64,000 nt of DNA. Source: Pyxicephalus adspersus (taxonomy: Eukaryota; Chordata; Amphibia; Anura; Pyxicephalidae). Location: positions 42,161,870-42,225,869 of the forward strand of contig NC_092862.1 in NCBI RefSeq assembly GCF_032062135.1. The letters are read 5' to 3'. Of this stretch, positions 10,328 through 22,500 are shown piece after piece. Positions within the stretch are counted from its first letter, which is position 1, and every line of letters begins with the position of its first letter. The notes beneath the pieces are model-generated. The model saw only the letters and a program-made list of their open reading frames with translations. It ran no database searches and was not told where the DNA came from. The position numbers were made by a program, and so were the translations under genes.

Positions 10328-10990
10328 CCTCCCAACCGCTAACCCCGTACTTTTTCGTCCCAAAAAATTTTGCTACTTTCGATAACCCCGTACTTTTTCG
10401 CCTATATTAAAATCCCACTTACCTGGTCCCGCTGTGCTCATCCAGCGTCGGGTCCGTGTTCCAGCGTCGGGTCCGTGTTCCAGCGTCGTCTTCCAGCGTC
10501 GGGTGTCCTCTCCTTAGAAGAAAAAGGCAGCCGACTTCCTCTTCTAAGCCGGCCGGCTTAGAAGAGGAAGCCGGCTGGCTTTCTCTTCTAAGCCAGCTGG
10601 CTTTCTCTCCCTCCTCTCCCCTCTCGTTCTGTCCAGCGTCGATCGCTGGACAGAAAAAAAAAATACTCACCTTCTCCCTTTGCTCCTCCGGACACGTCCA
10701 TCCTCTTCTGTGTTCAGCCGGCGAGTGCAGTGACGATCACCAGGGTTTCCCGGTGACGTCGCTGCATGCGTCGGCGCGGGAGGAAGGCGGGGCGGGAAAT
10801 TCAAAATTTTCTATTGAGTTCCTTTGTATTGAACTCAATACAAAAAAGCTGTATTGAGTCCAATACAAAGAAATCCTTATATAATATCATATTTCTGTAA
10901 GTTACAGGTCTACAATTTAAAAAAAAAATTCATTAAAACCTGTAACGCTTTTGGTACAGAAATCTAGACCTCAGTGTAACGCTCAGGTGG
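10328..10990 (+). mobile_element. piggyBac-like (TTAA) non-autonomous element
   Basis: Flanked by TTAA at 10324-10327 and 10991-10994. Termini read CCTCCCAACCGCTAA and CGCTCAGGTGG. It shares with the elements at 34567-34908 and 61214-61815 the words CACTTACCTGG/TTG, TTTCCCGGTGACGTC and AGCTGTATTGAGTCCAATAC. The middle is CpG-rich, with a 19-base tandem unit (TCCAGCGTCGGGTCCGTGT, near 10440-10507), a 36-base palindrome and other inverted words. No transposase is encoded; the open frames inside are by-products of GC-rich repeats. Assignment to piggyBac rests on TTAA duplication and the CC(T/C)CC...GCGG-type tips. Confidence 0.8.
10535..10570. repeat. Perfect 36-bp palindrome
   Basis: CTTCCTCTTCTAAGCCGG (10535-10552) is followed directly by its exact reverse complement (10553-10570), with no loop. 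A second inverted pair follows at 10575-10598 (GCTGGCTT ... AAGCCAGC), and a third near 10629-10653 (CTGTCCAGCG ... CGCTGGACAG). The core of the TTAA element is thus unusually structured. Confidence 0.95.
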
Positions 10991-10994
10991 TTAA

Positions 10995-12170
10995 AAAAAG
11001 GAAAAATGGGGGAGAGGAGTGAAAGGGGTCACTAATACCACCCCTTGTTTAAAAACAGTTTGTTTACTCCACCTTGATTTTCGTTAACCCCATCCTTTAT
11101 CATATAAATCCAAAAATAGGATGTTCCAAGGAGTATTGATGTAAATGATCTGTACTTTCTAAACATGTTTTCCAGCAACTAAGGCCTAAAGGTCAAATGA
11201 CTTCATGCTGCTCTTTCACCTAGGAGGTTGGGTGTAGATAGAGAATACCAATGTATCCCTTCTAATGTTTAAACTTCTAAAGTTTATAACTAAAAGAAAA
11301 AGTGGTTTTATCTGACTTGCTGATCTGAATAGAAAATTAAATGTTGAGTAAAACAGCTCCCCCTTTATATTTAGCTGTTTGCTTGTAGTTTGGCTTTGAT
11401 TTGCAGTAACAAATTGCAGAGTATATCACATTTTCCCCAAATGTACAGTTTTAATAATTCTGCGTTGCGTCAGCATCACAAACACTAGCAATAATATGAA
11501 AAATATTATCTGTAACATGTTGGAAAGGAGAAATTGATCGATAAGAATTTTTTCTTTCAGATAATGGCCTCAACAAAAGAACTTTCCTTATTATTATTAG
11601 TAAGTATTAGCAGTATTATTTTTTGCCCTATGTGAATGTAGGTAGTGTTTTTTGTGTGTCATACCTGTAGAGATTCATCCATTGGTCATGATAAACATTG
11701 TCACAGGGACAGAAAGTAATAGAAATCTAAATATTTATAGCTCTTAGTGGAAATCTTCCATTGAAGACACCTGTATCAGCAACAACTGTGTAAGAGATTT
11801 CTGCAAGATTTGGGACAAGAAGTATAGTATATGGATACCTAATGATACATGCAACAAAGACCAAACAGGAGTTGTACCTCTTTCATGCTTTATTAAAATT
11901 TAAAAAAAAGTTTTGGCTTAGGATAGGGAAGGGGAATCAGGATTGTTGGGCAGGGTTTAGGGCAGAATTAACCCTTAAATTATAAAAATAGCAAGCAGTC
12001 CGAAACTTTATTGCAGACGTTCCTTTTACAATAAAACCAAGTTACCTGCTCGATCTTTTCTTTAATGCACACCCAATTAAATGTACAATCCTAGCACTTC
12101 TTGCCCATGCATCATTGCAGAAAAGACATCACCTGCCCCTGCAAAATGCTATGATGCAAAAAATTAAAAA

Positions 12171-12172
<2 letters not shown>
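10995..12172. other. AT-rich non-coding stretch
   Basis: No coding signal and no recognised element. Only simple AT-rich sequence and short runs are visible. Confidence 0.55.

Positions 12173-12209
<37 letters not shown>
12173..12209. repeat. (AT)n microsatellite
   Basis: About 37 bases of pure alternating AT. Confidence 0.95.
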
Positions 12210-12213
<4 letters not shown>

Positions 12214-12925
12214 CAACTCTTTACATCTTTAATATAACTCCAGTTGAATCTAAGGATTAATAGACATAGTTGATACTAGTTGCTAGGGTCAATTTATATG
12301 CAGAAAAAACTGAAAACAAATCAGAAATATCTTCCACCTGCTGTTAGAACTGATTAAAAGAGATATTTTAATCCTTCCCATTTCTTTTTCAGAGATGTCT
12401 CTCCTTTTCCTTTTTCAGAGTGAAGTCTATCAGACTAAACAATTAGTAGTTTGCAAAGCCGCAACAAAATGTTAGTGTACCTAATTTAAATTATGGGTGT
12501 AGTGTGGTTTTCAAGGAAATTCTGTATAAATGTTCCTATCCCAATATAAATATTTCTACATTCAGAAAGTTCTAATTAAAAAAATCTTTGAAAGTAAAGA
12601 CCTAACAATTCCTTTTCTTCACAGTATAAATGCCCCAGTGGGAGCAAAATAGTGCCAATTAGTGGTGCCAGTGGTAGCAAAGTAAAATTGCTGTCGGTGG
12701 AACAAAAAATAAAACTGCAGTACAATATTTATGTTCAGAGAATAACTTACCGGACCACACACTCTTTTGCTGCTGTGACTCTCTCAGGTTTAAACCTTGC
12801 TGTGATTGTTGTTCAGGAGATCACTCAGAATAATTGTATTACCATAACTGTAGTGCTGGAAGATAGAAATAAAATGGTATACCAGAATCTGGCACTAGTG
12901 CAATTCACACATCCCAGACACATAC
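12210..12925. other. Non-coding stretch
   Basis: A 107-codon plus-strand open frame (12652-12975) ends by translating straight through the inverted repeat arm listed next and has no family signature, so I do not call it a gene. No element recognised before that arm. Confidence 0.45.
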
Positions 12926-13062
12926 AGCTGTGTTCAGAATATAGCAGTGTGTTTAAAAGAGTGAATAAAGTTTAAAATCCTCATAATGGCTTTTTTTTCA
13001 ATTTTTGATCGATGGACTAATTTCCATTTTGTAAACACACTGCTATTATTCTGAACACAACT
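12926..13062. mobile_element. Inverted-repeat pair of a small DNA element
   Basis: Arm 12926-12955 (AGCTGTGTTCAGAATATAGC then AGTGTGTTTA) and arm 13032-13062 are reverse complements over about 30 bases with two differences. Between them lie about 76 bases including GTGAATAAAG. The arm sequence resembles the tips of a Tc1/mariner-like frog element that I remember, but no TA duplication was confirmed. Most likely a very short non-autonomous copy. Confidence 0.6.
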
Positions 13063-14279
13063 ATCTTTGCCACAGTGCACAACCAGATAAGCGGAAGCCA
13101 TACTTTTATCAGTTAACTTTTAGCTTCACCCCTTCAGCCTCCAAATTGAACAATGCAACATAATACTTCCCTCTGCTAAGTGAACAAAAAGGTGAACAAA
13201 GAGCTGTAGGTAGGTGTTTGTGTATCACAAGAATGGCTGGAATTAAATGCAAACATTTTGGAAAAGCAAAAGTTCCTCTTATAGGAGCTAAAACTATAGC
13301 CAGGGAACTTTTGTTTGCTTATCATTTATGTATAAGCTAGCACTGCTTCTTTTTACTGACACTTCTTTTATACTGTGGTACTTATAATATTTTATTTAAT
13401 GACTGTAACTAAAATGGTTGTTTCTAAAACGTACACTGATGTTGGGGAACATTGCATTCAATTGCTCCAGCATTTACAAGCTGCATTTCATCCAGATGGT
13501 CTTCTGTTTAACACTGCCAAAAACTTTACTGCATGAAACCATGTATTATTTACATTGCTCCCTTATCACCAAGGCTATATTTTTCATATGATAAGAAAAT
13601 TATATGCATAGCAGTTCAGAGTCAGCATGCCATACTATGAATAAACATAGTTAATTAACATTTGGACTATCTATTCTGACATGCTGGTAACTCTAAGAAA
13701 TTGAAACTCATATTTAAATGATAATTTTATAAATAATATACATTATACAAAGACATTAACCAGCACATTAATCAAGAAATGTTACAACAGAAAGATTGTA
13801 CCAAAAAATAAACCCTGAAAACATGATGTAGGGGTTTTGAATAGTTAAATCTGGTTACGTCAAGGCCCAGTAAGAATTAATTGCAAAGCAAAACTATTTA
13901 AAGTAACTGAAATAGAGGATTTTTTTTTTAGTATTAGCTTTTGTGTTCAGTGAGGTTCAGCACAATGAACAATGGGTACGGCCCACTTCTGCTCCTTCTG
14001 CTCTTTACTAATCATTTCATTACCATCCTTCTCTTTTATACATTCAAAGCCAGGATCATTATTATAGTTTATCTGCTGGAATAATGATTCATATTTACTC
14101 GCTTTTAAATCCTCTTCTGAAACCCTAGCCAGTCCTCCACTACACTACAACATAGTACTCGTACTATAGAATAAAGTTAAATTGAAGCCAAATAACCTAA
14201 AAGCTTACACACAAATCTGTCCATTTTAAAAAGAAAGAATAGAAAAGAATATTTATTCAAAAACACTTAAATTGTTTCA
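13063..14279. other. Non-coding stretch
   Basis: AT-rich. One imperfect hairpin at 13265-13319 (AGCAAAAGTTCC ... GGAACTTTTGTTTGCT). Nothing else recognised. Confidence 0.5.
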
Positions 14280-16105
14280 TTAAAAACCTGCATGGGGAGA
14301 TGCAATCTGATTAAGATGATAAGCTTTATTCATTTGTTATACCCATTACAGAACCTACCTTTTCTTCTCAAACATTCTGATGTTACCAAACTACAATCAG
14401 CATTTACCAACTTTTTGTGGCAGAATAAGCCCCCATATTGCAAGACTTAAATTTTGCAAGAGTAAGGACTGTTTAGGTTTAAACCTTCCTGATATTAGAA
14501 AATATAATCTAGCATGTCTCTTCTGACTTGCTAGAGATTGGTGGCATGACACCAGATACTACACTGATACTACTCTAGAATCAGCGGCTGTAGGCCCGTG
14601 GTCTCTGGTAGTACTTCTACATTCTCCCATATCTGTTCCAAATCTGGAATCTGTTCTATTCCAAAACATCTTGCTTTTCAGGGACACTTTTATAGCATGG
14701 AGGGAGACAAGGAAAATGTAAAAGGTTTTTTATACTATCTCACCAACCCTATTCATACTAACTTGTCCCTATATTTTGCAGGGGTCTCAGTTTAAGGTTT
14801 TCCAAGGGAATCACAGAGTTTGCTCATGTACTTGACGATCAATATCAGCTACTGCCCTTTTCCGTATTTATCGAAAACTATGCCCTGCCCTCACCCCACT
14901 CTTTTTAATATAGTCAACTAAAATGCACATTATTTCTAACAACTTCTATGTCACATTTGTTACAATTCCCATCCACTCTTTGTCAGATATTTACCAAACC
15001 ATCATCTAAATCAGTGGTCACCAACCTTGTCGGATGGGCGGACCACTAAATTTACGGGCTCTGGGCTGCACCCCGGACTCTGGAGAGCCAGGTGTCACTG
15101 AAAGAGGAAGAAACTTACACTTTAGTGATGTCATGATGCCAGAACCCACCCATTCTCCCATTGCAGGTCTGAGCCTGCGATGGTAGAGTGGATGGTTTGT
15201 GTCCAGAGACACAACCTGCCCACTTTCCTGAGCCTGCCATCTGTACGGGGGGTGTGGTTCATGGATCTGGCCAGTGCGCCCCCCCAGCGAGGTCCTTCTT
15301 CTGACCCTGCTTGGGGGTGCACCTGCCAGAGCCGCGGACCACCAAAATTTTCTTGCAGACCACCGCTTGGTGACCACTGATCTAAATTATCTATAACTCA
15401 ATTGTATATTTACCTGTCCAGCTCTTCAGCTAAGATTGACTCCAAAGACACATACATAGAATGGTGGGCGCTCTTCCTGGACCTTCCCTATAAAGACACT
15501 TTAGAATTACTGGAACAGTGATGGGCTACAGTCTGTAAGTCCATCATAGGTGAAAGATGAGGTGATTATGCATTTGATCTAAAGATTAGTCCTACAGATT
15601 CCCACAGATTTACCACTGCTTGTTCAAAATGCCACTTACCATCAGGATCTTTATGGACTTGTCCAAGTATTCAGTCATTCTAGGCTTTTAATTTTATGTA
15701 TCAAGTTACTGGTCGTCTATGGTCGGTAATTCCTCACATAGCTCTATTTCATGTACCTCAACCACAAATTAGTTCAAGCTCCCCTTAAACCTCCCTAACG
15801 AAATTTAAAGATTTTCTTTATCATGGTATCTCAAGTGTCTAGCGACTAGTTAATTTTCTCCATACAAATATAATTACAGATAGCTGTCCTTTCACAAAAT
15901 GTCTGGAAGTGATCACTTACATATTTAAGTGCTTTTACACCTAAAGTATATTTTGTTGTCCAACAATCCATTGATTTAACCTTCTAGTATGTGTATTGAC
16001 ATATTTGTTTATGGGTAAATATTATTGTTACTCATTTACACCTCAAAATCCTAATCGTGACCTCTCCTCCCTCCCCTATTCATCCCCCTTCTTTCCTCAC
16101 CCAGG
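14280..16105 (+). pseudogene. L1-type LINE ORF2 remnant (LINE A), 3' half
   Basis: The plus strand encodes broken pieces of the C-terminal half of an L1-clade ORF2 protein. Near 14310-14440 it reads MISFIHLLYPLQNLPFLL and SAFTNFLWQNKPP, the region after the reverse transcriptase. Frame-shifted pieces follow, including KDCLGLNLPDIRKYNLACLL with stop codons. After the hAT insertion (15012-15379) it continues with DTYIEWWALFLDLPYKDTL and, near 15620-15670, CSKCHLPSGSLWTCPSIQ, the remains of the cysteine knuckle, then HVPQPQISSS. The polypyrimidine-rich stretch at 16060-16103 probably belongs to its 3' end. Endonuclease and reverse transcriptase cores are absent, so this is a 5'-truncated dead copy with several stops and frameshifts. 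Confidence 0.8.
15012..15379. mobile_element. hAT miniature element with 8-bp duplication
   Basis: Begins CAGTGGTCACCAACC and ends GGTGACCACTG, a clear inverted pair. It is flanked by identical 8-mers ATCTAAAT at 15004-15011 and 15380-15387, the length expected of hAT integration. It is 368 bp, GC-richer than its surroundings, and encodes no transposase. It sits inside LINE A, so it is the younger insertion. A second family member is at 34121-34388 in the opposite orientation. Confidence 0.95.
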
Positions 16106-17885
16106 GTTGTAAAAAAAATCACACAAATGGGTACAAATGACAATGGTTGCAAGGTTATTAAGGTTCTTTAATCTTAGTGAGAGTTTTACTCTGTTGTTCT
16201 CTACATTGTATTTCACTAAAGTTATGGAAATATGTTTAACTGTCATTATGTTATATTTTATACACTTTTGCTGCATTTTCATTCCTGCTGTCTGAAATTC
16301 CTTAATAACAATATTTAAAAAAAACATGCATAATTTTAATGGGCTCCTCAGATTGTTTTACATAAAAAAATATCTTTTAGGGTTTTTAAACTTCAGTTTG
16401 CAAATGCTGTTAACAACCTGTAAACATCCAACATTGCAACCATAGCAAAATTGTAATAATATTATTTAGTTAATTCTTCTGTATCCTTGCAAAAATGCTA
16501 ATCTTGATAATAGATTCAACACATTTTCATTGTAGTGTGAATAAAACAACTCAGTTCTATAGTTTTCATTCTGCACTCACAAAAGATTTTATTTCTATTC
16601 TGTAACACAATAGACAACAATAGACAATAAATAGTAACAAACAGTCATGGAACAAGATCTCTGAGGGACTCATCATCATTATATATATTAAAAAAAAAAT
16701 CCTTTTTTATTTCATTATTTTCACATTTTTGTGAACACACAAAGAATACCAGACTGTAAAGATTAGTTTCATATCATGCATGATACATTTATTTATTTAT
16801 TTATGTGGTTTACACAAGTCAAAAATACAATTGTGAAAATTCGTCATACATCACTTTCAATGACAGAACGTCTGCATGGTCATTTTACTGTTTTACTTTA
16901 AGGGCATAGATTGCACAAGTTAAAATAGTTAATAAAAGGTTTCAGCAATGTAAATAATGTACCAATAAACTGTTCTGAATATTAGTGTGATAAGAAAAAA
17001 ATGATAATACCAGTAAACGGAAAACAGTGCTAAGCTAGCTTTGCTAGGCCAGCTGGGATAACAAAAACAGCACAGAAAGTATTATATAAGTACACTGGTG
17101 TGTGTCACTGGTAAATTAGTGTGAGGATGTGAGCAGGAAAGAGGAGTCAGGTAACTCTTGTTTTCACCATGGGGGTAGTCATAATTTTCCAATACGTTCA
17201 GCACTAGATATTTATGTATATGTATACGTCTCATTTTTGGACATCCTCTCAAATCCTCGAGAGGCAAAAACATTTTTCTACTGTATTGTGGGCTTGATGT
17301 AACCATTTCTGGGAATGGGCAACGGGTACTATGTACCACTGTGCTCATTACCTAGGGTGAGGGGGCAGATACCTGGGGGCTCCCTTATTAAAGTGGTTTC
17401 CTGATTCCAAAACATTTCCCACCCACAGACATTAGGATCATGATGTGGGAATAATGCTCACCCCTCAGCTTTGGACCTTGTCACCACTGAGTGAGGAAGG
17501 GGTCTGGCTTGTCAAAAAGGCAAGTTGCACAATTATTGCACCCTGCCTTCTTTAGCAAGCTAGGTTTTAGAGGACATTTTATAGATTGGAAAAGGTCTCA
17601 CACTTGCTTTTCTTTATTCTGGTTTAAATATTAAAGGGGGTATGTTTTTATGACAACCTACAACCATGGTATGAATGTTCCATTTATTTATATTTTTTGT
17701 GTTCTTTTTTGTGACATTAAACCTTAAACCCGTCCCCCAGTCCCACAATAGTTTTTTTCCTGAAATAGAGTTGTACTGTTTACAAAATCGTTGGATTGAT
17801 TTAAAATGAAATTTTATTGTATCAGCAAACGTTCGGATGAGTAATATTCTGATACCAATTAACTTCTTTACTTTTTGTAACGATT
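16106..17885. other. Non-coding stretch with one old repeat
   Basis: Mostly AT-rich. The portion 17340-17590 (GGGGGCTCCCTTATTAAAG, CCACCCACAGACATTAGG, GACCTTGTC...) resembles a GC-richer frog repeat that I recall, and a weak relative of its start lies at 31750-31790 (GGGGGCTCCTTCTTAAAAG). A (TTTA)n-like run is at 16788-16804. No gene supported. Confidence 0.4.
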
Positions 17886-18110
17886 TTGGTAACAATATTG
17901 TGTTTAGGGGCTTTAGAATTAACATACATTTCCACATTTGGCTATAGCCAGCATTTAAAAACAACAACTGTTCCAGCCTTTATTTTAACATTAATTTTTG
18001 ACAAAACTACATGCTTTTTTACATTGTTATTAATTTTGAGGTGTGGTCCTACAGGTCCCCTAGACCTCCCCAGCAATTTTGGGGACAATATTATGTTTTT
18101 AATTAACTCA
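17886..18110. repeat. Dispersed repeat family X, copy 1
   Basis: Aligns by eye with 57040-57240: GGTAACAATATTGTG/GGTGACAATACTATG, then AGGGGCTTT, then TATAGCCAGCA/TGTAGCCAGCA, then TTTTAACAT, ACATGCTTTTTT, GGTCCCCTAGACCTCCCCAG/GGTCCTCCAGACATCCCCAG, then CAATT. Each copy also has a weak internal repetition of CCCAGCAATTTTGGGGACAA. No coding content and no recognised class. Confidence 0.6.
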
Positions 18111-19512
18111 AAAAATTGACAGTCATGCACTTCGCTGCAATTTGTTTTTAAAGTTATTTTTTTTAAACAAGATCAAAATGTTAACCATGAAATTGAAATT
18201 TTCATTGAATCAAAATCAATAATTTTACCCAGCCGTAACTAAATTGTTCAAAGGCAACCTTTGTGCTATTATCCATAATCCATCCTTTCACTTTCATGTA
18301 TTTGTCTTGTCAAAGTTTGTTAGCTTTCAACACTCACTGAATGGATTGACTGAAACAATAAGTTAATAATAAACTCCAAAATGTAGGCCATTTTAAAATG
18401 ATAAGCATATGGCTACACAAAGCTGTGAATTTGCTGGTCTACATTACTTACTCTTCGTGCGCTGAACTTTTATAGCAAATGTCTTGCCTCCTCCATTTCT
18501 GGTCATGGCCATATAGTGTTCTATAGTGTGTTTGGGAAAAAATAGGTGTATGAGTAGAAAACAGAAGTTCCAAAATGTAGCCAGGTTTAATAAAAGAGTT
18601 GTAAACAGAAAATAAGTTGTGTCTGATTTTAGTTCCATTTTTTAATTTGAATTCACTCCTGCCCCCCCCCCCCNNNNNAAAAAAAAAAAAAACCTTCCCT
18701 ATTTTACATCAACTAAAAAAATAGCTTTACTTACAGTATGTTTTACTTTTCTTACTTTTCATTAAATGGGTGACATGAAAGATGATTGGTTTTATTTAAA
18801 AGATTTTGTTTCCTTTTTCATTTCTTTTCTTACAATTATAGGGCTTGAATAATAGGATATTCTGCTGCAGCAAGAAGTCTTCAGGTCAAATTTTTTGCAC
18901 CACATGGGCATTTTATTTCAGTGCATATAAATGTTAGTCAGGAATGATTGTGCTTATTGTTACCCAAAGCTTGATGTGTTATTCATAATGGTTTGTAAGG
19001 TGCCTGAACCAAGGTCAAGAACAGAATAACAACTAAGATAAACTCTTACAATCACTTTTCAGAAATAATAAAGATAAAAATAAAAACCTAAAAGGCAACA
19101 TCCCGACAAATGGTTAGATTTCAGGATATTAGTTTTTATTTTATTATGTTTCTCACAACTTTACAGAAGTGTTCAGCTCAGTTCCATGAGGGCCAGTACT
19201 GGAATTCCTCATGCACAGTAAATTTCATAATGTATGACTTTTTATATGGAAATCATGGCCTGCTTGTGACCATCAGGGACTGGTGTTGGCTACCCCTGCT
19301 ATTTTCCCTACAGAATGTTAATTTCATTGATACAGCATATTCCATCATGCTGCTTTACTGTAAACCTATAGATGACTAACAGAATTTAACAGGGCAGGCA
19401 CTATCATATAGGGGAAAAGCAATTCTTCTGTGTATGTGGTGTCTATATTTCCTGTAATAAATCCAAACTCATTTCATTCACTTCACACTTCAAGCTTTAT
19501 TGCAATAAAATA

Positions 19513-19515
<3 letters not shown>
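18111..19515. other. Non-coding stretch with assembly gap
   Basis: AT-rich DNA containing the five-base gap described separately. No element or gene recognised. Confidence 0.5.
18662..18692. other. Assembly gap between poly-C and poly-A
   Basis: A run of 12 C (18662-18673), five N (18674-18678) and 14 A (18679-18692). The N run shows that the assembler could not join the two homopolymers; the true length of this spot is unknown. Confidence 0.95.
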
Positions 19516-19559
<44 letters not shown>

Positions 19560-19580
19560 CAAATATATATATATATATTC
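19516..19580. repeat. (TA)n microsatellite at the LINE 3' edge
   Basis: Pure TA from 19516 to 19556, a short break, and TA again from 19563 to 19579. It abuts the last readable codons of the minus-strand LINE B, so the microsatellite may have grown from that element's 3' tail. Confidence 0.9.
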
Positions 19581-22500
19581 ATTCCATTAGATAAATCTCT
19601 TGAACCTTGAGAAGCCAGTGTTTAACTGAAGGGGGGACAGAGTATTTCCAGGACAAAAAAATCAGACTGCAAGCCGCATTCAATAAGTGTAGAGTTAAGG
19701 AAGCCCTGTATGAACCCAAAGACTCACCTCGGTCATGCAGCAAGCATGCTGAAGGTGAGGTAGGGAAAGAAGATCCAATTATTTGTCGGCCGATATAACA
19801 AATTTGGGTCTAGTAGGTCCGAATAAGCGGGTATGCCCATCAAATGTGTAGCATTGTACCCTCAGCTTGGTTACACCTCCAACATAAATCTGAAGACTCT
19901 GGGAACCACTTATGAATGAGATCCAGAGTAGCACAACACTGTGTCAAAATTTTGTAAGAGGTTTCTTGCAGTTTAGTACTAATAGAGCATTTGTGTGCCA
20001 TTAAACACATGTTCTGCCATTGTCGGTAAGAAAACTCAACATGGAGTGCTGATTCCCAAGCCCTTTTGGCCCTAATGTTATCCTTGGAAACCAGTTCACT
20101 AAGAGAGGAATATAGATAGGAAACCACATGGCGAACCGCAGCACCTTTTAGACAGATCTGTTCTATCACAGATAGAAGCTGAAAAAGCTTTTCCGGTCTC
20201 CCAATTCTGCAATTCTCTCCCTTCTGCAATGTAATTTTTAATTTGTATGTAAGACCACCATGAAATTGCATCACCTTATACTAGATCATCTAAATCGGTC
20301 CTAGACTTAATTCTCCCTGTCTTCAAGTCAGCTACCTTTGGTGGTAATACGCCTTTCTAATTTTTTAAGAAGGAGTGCTGTAAACCAGGTGGGAATTCCA
20401 GGTTAGCACATAACGGTTTCAGTAGACCTGGTACAGAGGAGAATCCCTCCCACCTGGAAAGCAATGAGAAAATTAGAAAACATTAAGTGTTGCACCAATA
20501 GTAGGGTGCTTTTTAAGAGTTGTCGGTAAAAATCTCGCAGAAACCCAAGGGATTGAAGTAAGCAGATTGGATTGAGGGAGGCCCCTACTTAGGTCCACTC
20601 CTTCAAATGTGTATGGCAGTTCCAATCAATAATTGTAGCCATATGAATGGCCTGGTAATATCTCTGGATATCTGGGTATCCCATACCTCCTTGGGATTTT
20701 GGTCTAATGACATAATTATATTTGAGTCTTGGGCGGTTATTGTTCCATAGAAATTTCGTGAACAGGGCTCTTAAGCCTAAAAAAACAAAAAAACAAATTG
20801 GGATTGAGATAGGTGAGGCTTGTAACACAAACAATAGCCTGGGCAAAAAATTCATCTTTACTATCGCCGCCCTCCCAAACCAAGAAAAAGGTTTGTTCGA
20901 CCAGTGATGCAGATGTGATTTTATGTTTTGGAACAGGGGGGGTTTAGAATATAGGTCTTTAGTGTTCGAAGTTATTGTGTCCCCCAGATATTTCAGACCT
21001 CCAGTTTCCCATTTAAAAGAGTAGGCTACACTCAGGTGTTGAATCTGTTGCTAGGACATATGAATCCCTAGGGCTGCAGATTTAAACATATTATTTCAAA
21101 ATTCCAGAACTGACGGAAAGTTTCAAACTCCTCCATTAAGTTAGCTAGGGAGTGATCAGGGTAAGACAAAAAGAATAACAAATCGTCTGCATAGGGCGCC
21201 ACCTTATATTCCTTGCCACGAATCTCATAACTGATAATCAGAGGGTTCTGTTTGATAGTTCTAACCAATGGTTCAATTGGGTACTGGATCGGGAACCCAC
21301 CTGGACCTGGGATTTCCCTAGGTTGCATTTGGGAAAGAGCTAAGTGTAGTTCACTTTCTGTGAATGGATTCTCCAGTTGTTTGGCAGTTTCAGGATCTAG
21401 TGTTTGCATTCCACTCCCATTAAGGTATGTTCTAATGGTCCAAACCAGTGCGAGCGCCGGTTTGGATATTGTATAAATTGTGATAAAATTGTTTAAGTTG
21501 GTGCGCTATCTGCTCCGGTGCTTGCGTGGTTTGGCCTGAGACATCTGAAATCTCATAGATTTGATTAACTGCCTTACATTCTCTCGGGCCCTGGGTAGGA
21601 ATCTTCCACTTTTATTGCCACTTTCATAGTACAATTTGGTGCGAAAAAACTAAATGCTCTTGGCTTTACTATCCATAATTTGTTTGAGTTCCTGTCTGGT
21701 CTGGGTTAATTGGCTTTCTAACAACTGACTTTGAGACAGCTTGAGTGCTATGTCGGCCAGTAACTGTGTGACCCTACTTTTTCCCTCTTTCTTTTTAGTC
21801 GATCCCAATTTTATGAGTTCACCTCTCAGTGTGCTTCCCATCTAATTATGGGTTCAGTATCATGACAATTGTTCTCAGCAAAATAATTGTGTATTGTTTG
21901 TTCTATGGATTGCAGAGTCAGTATGTCATTCAGTAATGTTGGGTTCAGTCTCCAATTCCATGCCCTATAATGTTTCTGTATTTTATGCTGGGAAAGGTAC
22001 AATGGGGCATGATCCAAGTGTACTTGAACCCCAATTTCTGCTCTACCTATCCGGAAAAGATCTGCTTGAGAGACAAAAATATAATCAATGCGTGTGTACT
22101 TGTTATGAATGTTCGAATAAAAGGTATAATCTCTACCAACTGGATGTAGGAGACGCCTGGCGAGTTTGGGTATCTGCGTGCCTTTGAAATGAGTCTTCTG
22201 AAGGAGTACTATGTCTGCCCTAGATTTTTTAAGTTCTCTCATAAGGAAAGATCTTTTTCCGGGATTTTGAGGCCTTTTACATTATGTGAAAGTATTATGG
22301 TAACATTTGCCGAGAGGTGATTGAACTTAGGATAAGTCATGGTTCCTGGATCGTGACTGTGGTGATTCCCCCTAAACTGTTACTCCAAAGAGTAGGGAAA
22401 AAAAAATAAACTGGATCGCTGGGTAACAAACCTCCCAATTGATCCCCGTGAAGGTTGGAGTGTTTGAGTAAATACTCTCACAACCCCAGGAGTGGGAAAG

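Noticed and set aside
10456..10857. 133-codon open frame in GC-rich DNA
   Set aside because: It lies wholly inside a TTAA-type non-autonomous element and translates tandem and palindromic repeats.
12652..12975. 107-codon plus-strand open frame
   Set aside because: Its end translates directly through a DNA inverted-repeat arm (12926-12955), and the rest matches no known family by eye.
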